A stretch of DNA of 64,000 nt, from NCBI GenBank assembly GCA_040289295.1, contig PSLA01000001.1, forward strand, positions 62,001 through 126,000, read 5' to 3'. The notes beneath the pieces were generated by a model. That model ran no database searches and was not told the DNA's origin. It saw nothing but the letters and a program-made list of their open reading frames with translations. The position numbers and the translations under genes are program-made. This DNA comes from J051 sp040289295 (GTDB lineage Bacteria; Armatimonadota; Fimbriimonadia; Fimbriimonadales; ATM1). This document shows, one piece after another, positions 32,027-40,953 of the stretch; within the stretch, counting starts at the first letter, position 1, and each line of letters begins with the position of its first letter.

Positions 32027-32770
32027 TTATCTCCAACGGACGGCCGGGCGCTCCGGCACGACCAGATTCACCGTGCGCGCTCGCCGAAGCAGATCGGGGC
32101 TTTGCTCCAACGCCCGCGCCAAGACGGAGACCTTCTCGTCCAACCTTTCCCGGTTGCCAAACTCGACGCGTGCGCCTTCCGTCACCGTTAAGGCTAACCC
32201 ACCCGAGGCGAGTAGGCTTAGTTTACCGCCTAAGGAAGGCAACTTTTGTTGTACTTTCGCCGCCAGGTCGAGCAGCCCGCCAAGTCGACGACTGTCGAAA
32301 ACGGATAGGTTTGGACTGGATTCCATTAACTTTCCGTCCACCGACAGAGGAGGAGGCTCCCCGATCAGTGGAAAGACAACGCCCTCAGTGGACACGGCAA
32401 ACTCCATATCGCCCCGCGTGAACCAAGCCACCGCAGGCCGATACTCGACCTCCAATCGCGCTCGCCCGAAGACGTTTCGACGAAAGTCTGAGCGTAACAC
32501 CGCAGGATGCCATTCGACTTGGCGCTCGACCTGAAGTGGGTTGATTCGCAGGGCGGGAATGCCTTCGTAGGCACGCAGCAGTGAGCCGATTCTCTCGCGG
32601 TCCCACGGCGGAACACCGCTGACTCGGACCACGCGAACCTTTGTCATCTCGCTTGTGAACAATCCGGCTAGGACAACTCCGGCGAGCGCGGTTGAAATCA
32701 GCGGCAACTGCACAATCGGAAGGTGCAGTCGAAATCGCCGCGCACGCCTACGCCTACTTCGAGATGCCAT
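32027..32770 (-). CDS. ftsQ: Cell division protein FtsQ/DivIB
   Basis: A bitopic divisome protein, 247 residues. The Arg-rich cytoplasmic N-terminus (RSRRRRARRFR) is followed by one transmembrane helix (about 22-41), a POTRA domain (VRVVRVSGVPPWDRERIGSLL, LRINPLQVERQVEWHPAV) and the FtsQ beta domain (ARLEVEYRPAVAWF). The start overlaps the end of murC-ddl by 17 bases. Confidence 0.9.
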   Translation of the reverse strand: MASRSRRRRARRFRLHLPIVQLPLISTALAGVVLAGLFTSEMTKVRVVRVSGVPPWDRERIGSLLRAYEGIPALRINPLQVERQVEWHPAVLRSDFRRNVFGRARLEVEYRPAVAWFTRGDMEFAVSTEGVVFPLIGEPPPLSVDGKLMESSPNLSVFDSRRLGGLLDLAAKVQQKLPSLGGKLSLLASGGLALTVTEGARVEFGNRERLDEKVSVLARALEQSPDLLRRARTVNLVVPERPAVRWR

Positions 32771-35069
32771 ACCTCTCCATCGCGGAACGAAGGATGCGCT
32801 CGCACAGTTGCGCGAACCCGATACCCACGCTCGCTGCGGAGCGAGGAACGAGGGATGTCGACGTGAGCCCCGGGAGAGTGTTCACCTCGAGCGCGACAAC
32901 CTCCTCGTTGCGAGTAACGATGAAGTCGCTACGGCTCAGGTCGCATGCGCCCACAGCGTTGTGCGCGATGAGCGCCGCCTGTCGAACCTGTTCCTCTGCC
33001 CTCTCGGAGATGCGCGCCGGCACGATCTCTTCCGTGGCGCCGGGCGTGTATTTGGCCGAAAAGTCGTACCGACCTCCCAGGGGTACGATCTCGACGGCCG
33101 GCAGCGCCTCCTTGCCCACAACCGGCACGCTCACTTCGACACCTTCGACCCACTCCTCTATGAGAGCCGCTTCGTCGTACTTCCAAGCGATGCGAACGGC
33201 TCGTTCCTGTTCATCGCGCCGCCTTACGAACGTCAAGCCGACAGTGGAGCCTTGCGAGTTCGGCTTCACCACAGCCGGGAGCGGAGCGTTCGGGGGAATC
33301 GCCGCTCCTCTGGGTACGAGCATGCCCTCTGGAACGCGCAAACCGGCCGACCTTAAAGCACCCTTAGCGGAGTGCTTATCCATTGCAAGCGCGCTCGCCG
33401 CAACCCCTGACCCCGTGTACGGCACCTCCAGCAGGTCGAGGAGCCCCTGAATACGACCATCCTCCGCGCCGGTGCCGTGCAACGCCAGAAATGCGACGTC
33501 GGGCCGGTCGGGTCCCGTCAGCGCCCGAAGGCCCTCGCCTCCCCAAAGCAACTGCTCTGGATCGAGCGTTATCACGTCGAGGCCCAACGACCGAAGCGCA
33601 TCCGCAACCATCTTGCCGCTCAAGAGTGAGACTTCCCTTTCGGCGGACGCCCCACCTTGAAGGACGGCAACGCGCAACGGACGAGCGGAACGCTCCAACT
33701 CGACGATGAAGGCCCTTGGGAAGGCGTCAATGTTGCCCGCGCCCATCGCTACCACCACATCGCCCGGTACCGCGGAGCGCGCCACCTCCCGCGCCAATCG
33801 GAAGCGTGATGGAACGTAGGAGAGATCTACATCAGCCTGCTCAAGTTGCTGCACGATGAGCAACGAAGAGATGCCCGGTATTGGAGTCTCGCGTGCGGCA
33901 TAGATGTCTGTTAGGAATACGCAATCTGCGAGCGCGAGTGTGGGGGCGAACTCGTTCAATAAGTCCCGCGTGCGGCTGTAAAGATGCGGCTGAAAAACGC
34001 ACACGAGCCGACGACCGGGATGCGCTTCGCGAAGAGCGCGAAGGGATGCCGCGATTTCCGTTGGGTGATGCGCATAGTCATCGTAGAGCAGAACGCCGTG
34101 ATGCTCGCCAAGCGGCTGTAGCCTTCTAACGCAGCCTTTGACGTACTGAACGTACGGCAGCAGTTGTGCGACGTCACAGGAGAGGGCAACCGATGCGGCG
34201 ACGACGGCCCCCCACAGGTTCTGGGCGTTGTGCTCGCCGATGAGAGACGGTGTCACGGCAACGGCGCCGTGTTTCAACACCCCTCCCTCAAACTGTGCGA
34301 CATAGTCGCCCCGCACAAGACCGTATCCGATCGTTTCGCTGAAACGCGAAGCCACATCGCAAGCGCCCACATCGTCCGCGCAGAAGACGAAATTCGGTGC
34401 GCCGCTTGCCTTGCGGATAAACGCGGCAACGCTTTCGCGAAGTGCGCCGAACGAGCCGTGGCGATCGAGGTGATCCGCCTCGAGGTTCGTCAGCACAACC
34501 AGATGCGGGTCGAGGTCGAAGTAGCCTTCGTACGCCTCACACGCCTCGACGACAGCCCACGGACCCTCGCCATGCAGCACATTTCCATCGAAGCCCAAGA
34601 CGTCTGCACCCACCAGGGCGAGTGGAGATTCGCCTGCTAGCGCGAGCACCTGTGCGATCGCCGCCGTGACTGTGCTCTTGCCGTGAGTTCCGGTAACGGC
34701 GATGACCTTGTATCCTTCGAGCACGATCCCCAACAGGCGACTTCGGCGGACTCTGGGCAGGCCGAGCCGCGCCGCCTCGACCGCCTCGGGGTTCTCGTCC
34801 AGCGGTATCGCGTCGCTAACGACGACCAGGTCGGCACCTTCCACGGCGCGGGCATGGTGTCCGATGGTGACGCGCGCCCCAAGCTCGGCGAGATCCGCCG
34901 TGGTCTTCGACCTTACCACGTCGCTCCCAGTTACTCGATACTTTCGGGCGAGTAGGACGCGAGCAAGCGCGCTCATGCCGGCACCACCGATGCCAATGAA
35001 GTGCACCGTTCCCGTCTTAGGCAGGCGTGCATCTGCGCTGAACCAGGTCTGCTCTTCTCGAGTTCTCAT
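32754..35069 (-). CDS. murC-ddl: MurC-Ddl fusion: UDP-MurNAc-L-Ala ligase joined to D-Ala-D-Ala ligase
   Basis: One 771-residue frame contains two peptidoglycan precursor enzymes. Residues about 1-462 are MurC: HFIGIGGAGMSALARVLL, ATP loop AVTGTHGKSTVTAAI, TNLEADHLDRHG, DDYAHHPTEI, FQPHLYSRT. Residues about 463-771 are D-Ala-D-Ala ligase: VLQGGASAEREVSLLSG, FLALHGTGAEDGRIQGLLDLLEVPYTGSGVAASALAMDK, VKPNSQGSTVGL, LEVNTLPGLTSTS. Both look complete. MurC-Ddl fusions are known in Chlamydia. ATG 35069 overlaps the murG stop (ATGA). No murB lies in its usual place after murC. Confidence 0.95.
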   Translation of the reverse strand: MRTREEQTWFSADARLPKTGTVHFIGIGGAGMSALARVLLARKYRVTGSDVVRSKTTADLAELGARVTIGHHARAVEGADLVVVSDAIPLDENPEAVEAARLGLPRVRRSRLLGIVLEGYKVIAVTGTHGKSTVTAAIAQVLALAGESPLALVGADVLGFDGNVLHGEGPWAVVEACEAYEGYFDLDPHLVVLTNLEADHLDRHGSFGALRESVAAFIRKASGAPNFVFCADDVGACDVASRFSETIGYGLVRGDYVAQFEGGVLKHGAVAVTPSLIGEHNAQNLWGAVVAASVALSCDVAQLLPYVQYVKGCVRRLQPLGEHHGVLLYDDYAHHPTEIAASLRALREAHPGRRLVCVFQPHLYSRTRDLLNEFAPTLALADCVFLTDIYAARETPIPGISSLLIVQQLEQADVDLSYVPSRFRLAREVARSAVPGDVVVAMGAGNIDAFPRAFIVELERSARPLRVAVLQGGASAEREVSLLSGKMVADALRSLGLDVITLDPEQLLWGGEGLRALTGPDRPDVAFLALHGTGAEDGRIQGLLDLLEVPYTGSGVAASALAMDKHSAKGALRSAGLRVPEGMLVPRGAAIPPNAPLPAVVKPNSQGSTVGLTFVRRRDEQERAVRIAWKYDEAALIEEWVEGVEVSVPVVGKEALPAVEIVPLGGRYDFSAKYTPGATEEIVPARISERAEEQVRQAALIAHNAVGACDLSRSDFIVTRNEEVVALEVNTLPGLTSTSLVPRSAASVGIGFAQLCERILRSAMERYGISK

Positions 35070-36172
35070 TGGGCCACTTCCGTTATGATGTTCCAAATCC
35101 TCTCGGTCGCATCGCGGATGACCCAGCTGCGGAGGGTATCGCTCGCTGCCTGTCGCTTCGCTTCGTCTTCCCGCCAGGTGCGCCAGGCTGCTGTGAGATG
35201 CTCTGGCGTCAACTCGCTTTGCGCGATAACAGTACCGCCGCCGAGCCTCGAGATAACCTCCGCATTGCGCCGCTGATGGTCGGCGTGGGCGTGCGGATAC
35301 GGAACGAAGATGCCAGGAATGCCGAAGAGCGCCAATTCGCACAGTACGCCGGTGCCCGCGCGCGTTACAGCGAGGTCAGCTCGGCAGTATGCCTCCACGA
35401 GTTCCCCGGTTTCGAGGAACGGCTGTTGCGTGAAGTGCGGAGGCGCACCCACGCGTTCAAGCGCCCGAGCACAAGACTCGAACTGGCTGGGCCCACAAAC
35501 TTGCAGCCACTCCTCGGCGTCGGTGCCGACGTGCGTCGCGAGCGTCAGGACGGCCGCGTTCAGCGCCGCAGAGCCTTGCGATCCGCCGAGTGCCAGGGTG
35601 AAGAACCGATCGCCCGAAGCCGAGTCGAGGGCGCGCGACGTTCCACGCACGCCGTCCTGGGAGGCAGCAGCCTCGACCAGCTCCCGACGCAACGGCATTC
35701 CAGTTACCGTGGCCCTGCCATCGAAGTACCTTAGTGCCTCTTCGAACACCACGCAAACCGCACTCGCAAAGCGGGAGGCAAGGCGGTTGGTTCGGCCCGG
35801 GACGCTGTTCTGCTCGTGGATAACCATCGGAACACCGAAGCTGCGGGCAGCGTTCAGCACTGGAGCAGCAGCATAGCCTCCGGTGGAGAACACGGCGTTG
35901 GGTTGCCAGTCCCGCATCGCAACCCTTGCTTGCGACGATGAGCGGAGGATGCCCACGAAGGAGCGCAAACCCGAGGGTGACCATGGCTTCCTGAGGGGTG
36001 ATGCGCGGAAGCCTTGAAACGGGATTCCCGCCTTCTGCGCCGCACGCGACTCGAGGCCACGCACGCTTCCAAAATAAATGACCTCACAACCCTCAGCGAC
36101 GGCGTATCGAGCGACCTCAAGAGCGGGATAGACGTGCCCGCCAGTACCGCCGCCCGTCACGATCAATCTCAC
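35066..36172 (-). CDS. murG: UDP-GlcNAc:lipid I transferase MurG
   Basis: Adds GlcNAc to lipid I on the inner face of the membrane, making lipid II. RLIVTGGGTGGHVYPALEVA is the N-terminal glycine-rich loop, VIHEQNSVPGRTNRLASRFA the acceptor side, LALGGSQGSAALN and FGIPGIFVPYPHAHADHQRRNAEVI the UDP-GlcNAc-binding half. I place the start at GTG 36172 because GGAGG lies 6 nt upstream and the homology begins there; the frame is open to 36217. This gives 368 residues and a 56-base overlap with ftsW. Confidence 0.95.
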   Translation of the reverse strand: MRLIVTGGGTGGHVYPALEVARYAVAEGCEVIYFGSVRGLESRAAQKAGIPFQGFRASPLRKPWSPSGLRSFVGILRSSSQARVAMRDWQPNAVFSTGGYAAAPVLNAARSFGVPMVIHEQNSVPGRTNRLASRFASAVCVVFEEALRYFDGRATVTGMPLRRELVEAAASQDGVRGTSRALDSASGDRFFTLALGGSQGSAALNAAVLTLATHVGTDAEEWLQVCGPSQFESCARALERVGAPPHFTQQPFLETGELVEAYCRADLAVTRAGTGVLCELALFGIPGIFVPYPHAHADHQRRNAEVISRLGGGTVIAQSELTPEHLTAAWRTWREDEAKRQAASDTLRSWVIRDATERIWNIITEVAQ

Positions 36173-37334
36173 TTCGTGCCTCCTGAACCGCCGCCAATTT
36201 GATGATCGAGCATGCACCGCCCAACCCCACGGCGAGAGCCATCAAACTGCTTCCTCCATAACTGAAGAACGGCAGCGGCACGCCAATCGGGGGCAGCAGG
36301 CCGATCGCCATCGTCAGGTTTCCAATTGTTTGCAGACCGATCCACCATGCAGTTCCTTGAACGACGAACCGAGCGAACGTGTTTTCGATACCAACCGAGA
36401 TTCTATACAATATAAGGCACAGTCCGCCGACAAGGGCCACAATGAAGAGCAGCGCAAACACGCCGAACTCCTCCGCCATCGTCGTGTAGATGAAATCGGT
36501 GGTCGCAGCCGGCATGAGGTATTTTGCATGCCCACGGCCCGGCCCCAGCCCGCTCACACCACCCAAAGCGACCGCGGTTTTTGACGAGAACGTTTGATAC
36601 GCGGGACCAGACACGACCTCGCGACTGTCGGTTCGGCTAAACGTTGTAAAGCGCTCCAGCCGATACGGCTGTGCGAAGACGAACCACACTGCGCACACAA
36701 CACCGAGAACGGTCAATCCGGACACCATCTTCCCACCGTAGCGACCAAAAAGCTTTTGCGCGCCGCCGCCAAGCAACATGCCGTAAGGAATAAACAGGGC
36801 GAACACAGCCGTCCCGAGGTCGGGCTCCATCTCAATTAGTATGAACAGAAGTAGTGCAGCGAAGAGAGACACAAGTCGGGGCACCATATGGTCAAGGAAG
36901 TGCGGGAAACATCTCCACTTATCAGGAAGCTTGGGGTATCGTCGCGAGAGCACCCAGGCGAAGAACCAGACCATTGTGGGCTTGGCGAACTCGCCAGGTT
37001 GAAGCTGAAACGGCCCCAGAGAAATCCATCGTTTTGCCCCGTTCGTGGCTTCAATGCCAGGGAACCAAACGACAAACGCACACGCAAGCACCGTAGCAAC
37101 AAACACCCAAGGTGCAAACCGGCATAGGGTGCTCGGGGACAGTTGGCGCAAGAACAGGAAGGCCACGATGCCGACACCTACCCATAAGCATTGCTTGAAC
37201 CACTGACTCCCTGTCAGAGTCGAGGCATCTGGGATGCTTGCGCTAAGAATAAAGAGAACGCCAGAGAGCGCAGCAACGAGAGACATAACGATGATTGAAT
37301 TCTCTTGAGCGGAGAAGAGTTGTCGTTTACTCAT
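36117..37334 (-). CDS. ftsW: SEDS peptidoglycan polymerase FtsW
   Basis: The division-specific glycan polymerase (SEDS family), 405 residues with about 10 transmembrane helices. GAKRWISLGPFQLQPGEFAKPTMVWFFAWVLS, MEPDLGTAVFALFIPYGMLLGGG and IGVPLPFFSYGGSSLMALAVGLG are SEDS signatures. It lies next to murG and murD and works with FtsI encoded in the same cluster. ATG 37334 overlaps the murD stop (ATGA). Confidence 0.95.
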   Translation of the reverse strand: MSKRQLFSAQENSIIVMSLVAALSGVLFILSASIPDASTLTGSQWFKQCLWVGVGIVAFLFLRQLSPSTLCRFAPWVFVATVLACAFVVWFPGIEATNGAKRWISLGPFQLQPGEFAKPTMVWFFAWVLSRRYPKLPDKWRCFPHFLDHMVPRLVSLFAALLLFILIEMEPDLGTAVFALFIPYGMLLGGGAQKLFGRYGGKMVSGLTVLGVVCAVWFVFAQPYRLERFTTFSRTDSREVVSGPAYQTFSSKTAVALGGVSGLGPGRGHAKYLMPAATTDFIYTTMAEEFGVFALLFIVALVGGLCLILYRISVGIENTFARFVVQGTAWWIGLQTIGNLTMAIGLLPPIGVPLPFFSYGGSSLMALAVGLGGACSIIKLAAVQEARSEIDRDGRRYWRARLSRS

Positions 37335-38689
37335 CGCGCAGCCTCCATCAGTGTAAGGACGCAGGCACGAAACCGTTCGCCGCGCTCTTCAAAACTGGAG
37401 AACTGATCGAAACTGGCGCATCCTGGCGACAGGAGCACGACTTCACCCCGCTGAGCATCGTGCCGGGCAGCGTCAAAAGCCGTATCCATCGTCTCGAAGA
37501 CGTAGCACTCGATACCGTCTGATCGGAACTGTTCGGCAAGGGCATCTCCATCGCGGCCGAACAGATATGCCGCCTTCACGTTAGCCGGAAGTACACCCCG
37601 AAAGTCCGACGCTCGCGGCGCCTTTGAGATTCCGCCGGCGAGCAAGCGCACTCCGTTCGAAATGGCGGACACCGACGCGCGCAGCGCATCAGGGTTCGTA
37701 CACATTGAGTTGTTGATGTACCGCACACCGTCAACATCGGCGACTATCTCCATGCGATTCGCGAGGCCGCGGAACGTTCGTACACCTTCCTCGACCGCGG
37801 CCCACGGCGCGCCGCTGGCGCGCGCCAGTAGACCCGCAACTGCCACGTTCTCAAGGTTGTGCTTGCCCATTAGGGGCACGTCCTTCGCCTCGATCATCGC
37901 CCCGCCCGCAAACGCCACACCGGAGTCGCTGACCGACGCGTCGTCGGCGCTGCCTCCCACGTACAACGTCCTGCACTTTACCTTCGAATCTGGTATCGTT
38001 TCCGGATGAAGTCGCGACAACACAGCAACGTCGTTTTCCCGCATCTGAGCGAATACACGGTGCTTTGTCTGGGCGTACTCCTCAAACGTCGCATACCGAT
38101 CCAGGTGGTCTGGTGTGATATTGGTTATCGTTGCAACGCTGGGCCGGAACTCGTCAACCCATTCGAGTTGGAAGGAGCTCACTTCGGCGATGAGGAACTC
38201 ATCCTGTGCGCTACTCGCCGCGACCTCTCCGATCGCCCTTTCTCCCAGTCCAGCTCCTGCGATGTTGCCGCATAGATGCGCACCTTTGTTCGCTACTCTA
38301 AGAATGTGCCACGTCAGCGCGGTGACAGTGCTCTTGCCATTCGTGCCGGTTATCGCTACGATTGGCGAGCGAGTAACGCGATACGCGACCTCCATCTCGC
38401 CCCAAACAGCTTTGCCCGATGCGAGCGCACCGCGAATCGCCGGGTGGTCTCGCGGTACTCCAGGTGAGACGGCAAGCGCATCCAACAAATCGAAGTCGAG
38501 TGAGCCAGTCCAGTCGGTCTGCATCAAAATATCGAGCGCCCCCAGCCGGTCGCCGGCTTGAATCATCTCAGGTGCGTCACCTGACTTCTCGTCGACAGCG
38601 TGAACAAATGCTCCAGAGCGTTTCAGGGCGACCGCCATGCCGATTCCCGCTCTGCCCAGACCAACCACACAGACTCGGAGGCCGTTCAA
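37331..38689 (-). CDS. murD: UDP-MurNAc-L-Ala:D-Glu ligase MurD
   Basis: Adds D-glutamate to UDP-MurNAc-L-Ala. The 452-residue protein has VVGLGRAGIGMAVAL, ATP loop AITGTNGKSTVTAL, EVSSFQLEWV, TNITPDHLDRY, MGKHNLENVAVAGLLA and NNSMCTNPDALRASV (MurD usually has NDSKATNPDA here). The conserved Lys of that SKAT motif reads Met in this protein, a small oddity. ATG 38689 overlaps the mraY stop. Confidence 0.94.
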   Translation of the reverse strand: MNGLRVCVVGLGRAGIGMAVALKRSGAFVHAVDEKSGDAPEMIQAGDRLGALDILMQTDWTGSLDFDLLDALAVSPGVPRDHPAIRGALASGKAVWGEMEVAYRVTRSPIVAITGTNGKSTVTALTWHILRVANKGAHLCGNIAGAGLGERAIGEVAASSAQDEFLIAEVSSFQLEWVDEFRPSVATITNITPDHLDRYATFEEYAQTKHRVFAQMRENDVAVLSRLHPETIPDSKVKCRTLYVGGSADDASVSDSGVAFAGGAMIEAKDVPLMGKHNLENVAVAGLLARASGAPWAAVEEGVRTFRGLANRMEIVADVDGVRYINNSMCTNPDALRASVSAISNGVRLLAGGISKAPRASDFRGVLPANVKAAYLFGRDGDALAEQFRSDGIECYVFETMDTAFDAARHDAQRGEVVLLSPGCASFDQFSSFEERGERFRACVLTLMEAAR

Positions 38690-39599
38690 GACAGCACCCC
38701 TGTTAGCACCAGCGCCGACAAGGTCGCCTGCGCGAGGAGAAACGTCCAGACGACGCGACTCTCAGGCCATCCACGCACCTCGAAGGCATGATGAATTGGC
38801 GTGGCGGGAAAGACGCGACGCCCAATGGTCTTGACGGCGATAACTTGCATCGGCACCAGAACCAACTCCAAGATAAAGACAAGGCTAAGCGCCCACGGCA
38901 CGACCGATCGCTGCCACTCCGCCTGTGCGAACAGGTACCCGTACACTGCTCCGAAAGATAGAGCGCCTACGTCGCCCATGAAGAGGCGAGCGGGCGGCAC
39001 GTTAAGGAACAGAAACGGCAGGAGCCANNNNNNNNNNCCCCGCCACAAATCGCAAGCGCAACCACCCCCTCGGCAGACCACTCGAGGCGCAACGCGAGAA
39101 CGGGCAGCGTGAGAAGCAGCAGCAACGCAGCCAAGCCGTCCAAACCGTCGGCGAAGTTGACCGCGTTCGCAAAGAAGAGCACCCAAAACGCCACAGCCGG
39201 AGCGTCCTTAAGCGGCAAAGAGAAAAAGACAGGCGAAACCGCAAGGAGTTGCAGGCCAAGTTTCGGCATCCAGCCGATACCCCGTTTGCCGGTCACTCGA
39301 GGGACAACGAAGTCATCCAATAGACCGACAACTGCAAACGTGAGTAGAAGCAGAAAGCTGAGACCGACGCCACCGCCCCAACCTCCTGGAAGCAATGCTA
39401 ATAACGCGACGGCGCAACCGAACAGCGTAATGATTCCGCCCATGCTCGGTGTTCCCTGCTTGCTCTGGTGCGCCTCTGGGGCGAAACGACTGATGATGCT
39501 CTCGGCGCGCAGGCGTCTCAGCACAAGCAATGTCGGATAAGCGGCAACGGCTGCCGCGGCAAAGGAGACCCAAAACGAGAGCACGAACTCAGACGGCAT
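38686..39599 (-). CDS. mraY: Phospho-MurNAc-pentapeptide transferase MraY, interrupted by an assembly gap
   Basis: Makes lipid I in the membrane. Upstream of the gap (start ATG 39599, overlapping murF): QGTPSMGGIITLFG, VGLLDDFVVPRVTGKRGI and NAVNFADGLDGLA. After the gap: LFLNVPPARLFMGDVGALSFG and TPIHHAFEVRGWPESRVV. The two halves are in different frames with the 10 N as written; a gap of 2 modulo 3 bases (for example 8, 11 or 14) restores one frame. The missing part is only the GxxxGF loop before LFLN, so the gene is almost certainly intact in the organism. Confidence 0.9.
39028..39037. other. Assembly gap: 10 N
   Basis: Ten N of placeholder length inside mraY; the flanking coding frames disagree, so the true length is not 10. 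Confidence 0.99.
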
Positions 39600-40953
39600 A
39601 CGCGACGCCCGCCTCCACCAGTGCACGTTCCATGTGCACCGCGCGAGACCCTTTGATTAAGGCGACGTCTCCGGGCCCCATTGAGCGAAACACACGCGCA
39701 GCGTCCTCCGAGTGCGTGAACGAATCGACGCGCCCCGCGAAGCCGCATGCGAGCGCCTCTTCACGAATCCAGTGGGCATCCCTACCAACCACCGCAAGCC
39801 AAGTAATAGGCAGACCCGCAATCACCGCCCCCACGCGGCGATGGGCAGCCTCCGATTGGTCACCCAACTCCTTCATCTCACCCAGGACCGCGATGCGCCG
39901 CTCAGCGGGAAGGTCCGCCAAAGTTTGCAAACTTTCGATACAAGATTCAGGGCTGGAGTTGTATACATCTACCAAAACTCCAAACTTCTCGTGGCTCACG
40001 TAGGTCAGGCGGTCGGACGGGAGCGTCGCCCCCTCCATGCCTTGAACCGCGTCCTCAATGCTGACTTCGAGGCGGGAAACAAGTGCGAGGGCGGCGCATG
40101 CGTTCCGCATCATGCCGCGACCAAGACCGGGCAGTGACGCGGCGTATTGCCTCTCGCCGACGATGAAGAGAACATCGGTTCGATTCTCCACGGGCTGCAT
40201 TGCGCCGAGTAGGATGCGCACATCGGCTCCGTCGCCCTCGCCGAATGAAACGCCGGTCGCGCGCGCTGCCTTTGCGAGGCGCTCCGCGAAAGCGCCCTCG
40301 GCCGGGTAAACGCGAACACCATTCCTCGGGAGGCTCTCGAAGAGTTCCAACTTCGCCCGTAGGATGTTCTCCTGCACCCCACCGAGTTCGCCGATGTGAG
40401 CGGTGCCGATTGCGGTGATGATCCCGTGATGCGGCCGCGAGAATGCGCACAGATGGCGGATCTGCCCAAGTCCGCGCATCGCCATCTCGAGGACCACGAA
40501 CCGGTGCTCGTCTTCGAGTCGCATCCACGTTATCGGTAGGCCGTACTCGGTGTTCTGGTTCCCTTCTGACTTCAGCACACCCCCGAACGGCGCCAGCGCT
40601 GCGCCGAGGTACTCCTTAGTCGAAGTCTTGCCAACGCTGCCGGTTACCGCGACGACGGTTCCATGGAATGCGTCACGGACTGCGGATGCGATGCTCGCCA
40701 TCGCCGTCTCCACGTCCGGTACGACGTATGCAGGCTGCACGCCTACGTCTCGCGTGACCAAGCAGCCTGCAGCGCCCGCCTTCATGGCTGCCTCGGCATA
40801 GTCGTGCCCGTCAACGTTCGCGCCGCGCACTGCGCAGAAGAGATCGCCCGGCTTGACGGCGCGGCTGTCTACCGCAAGACCACGGATCTCATTCGCACTT
40901 CGCGGCACGGCAACGCCAAGGATGGAAGCGAGACGATCTGGAGACAATCTCAT
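39589..40953 (-). CDS. murF: UDP-MurNAc-tripeptide:D-Ala-D-Ala ligase MurF
   Basis: Adds the D-Ala-D-Ala dipeptide made by Ddl. The 454-residue protein has AVDSRAVKPGDLFCAVRGANVDGHDY, ATP loop AVTGSVGKTSTKEYL, SEGNQNTEYGLPITW, FVVLEMAMRGLGQI, IGTAHIGELG and LVDVYNSSPESCIESL (family DxYNANPxS), plus VLGEMKELGDQSEAAH. It overlaps murE (ATGA) and mraY (11 bases). Confidence 0.96.
   Translation of the reverse strand: MRLSPDRLASILGVAVPRSANEIRGLAVDSRAVKPGDLFCAVRGANVDGHDYAEAAMKAGAAGCLVTRDVGVQPAYVVPDVETAMASIASAVRDAFHGTVVAVTGSVGKTSTKEYLGAALAPFGGVLKSEGNQNTEYGLPITWMRLEDEHRFVVLEMAMRGLGQIRHLCAFSRPHHGIITAIGTAHIGELGGVQENILRAKLELFESLPRNGVRVYPAEGAFAERLAKAARATGVSFGEGDGADVRILLGAMQPVENRTDVLFIVGERQYAASLPGLGRGMMRNACAALALVSRLEVSIEDAVQGMEGATLPSDRLTYVSHEKFGVLVDVYNSSPESCIESLQTLADLPAERRIAVLGEMKELGDQSEAAHRRVGAVIAGLPITWLAVVGRDAHWIREEALACGFAGRVDSFTHSEDAARVFRSMGPGDVALIKGSRAVHMERALVEAGVAYAV

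Noticed and set aside
38686..39599. mraY as a genuine pseudogene
   Set aside because: The only break coincides with the N run; all conserved motifs are intact on both sides.
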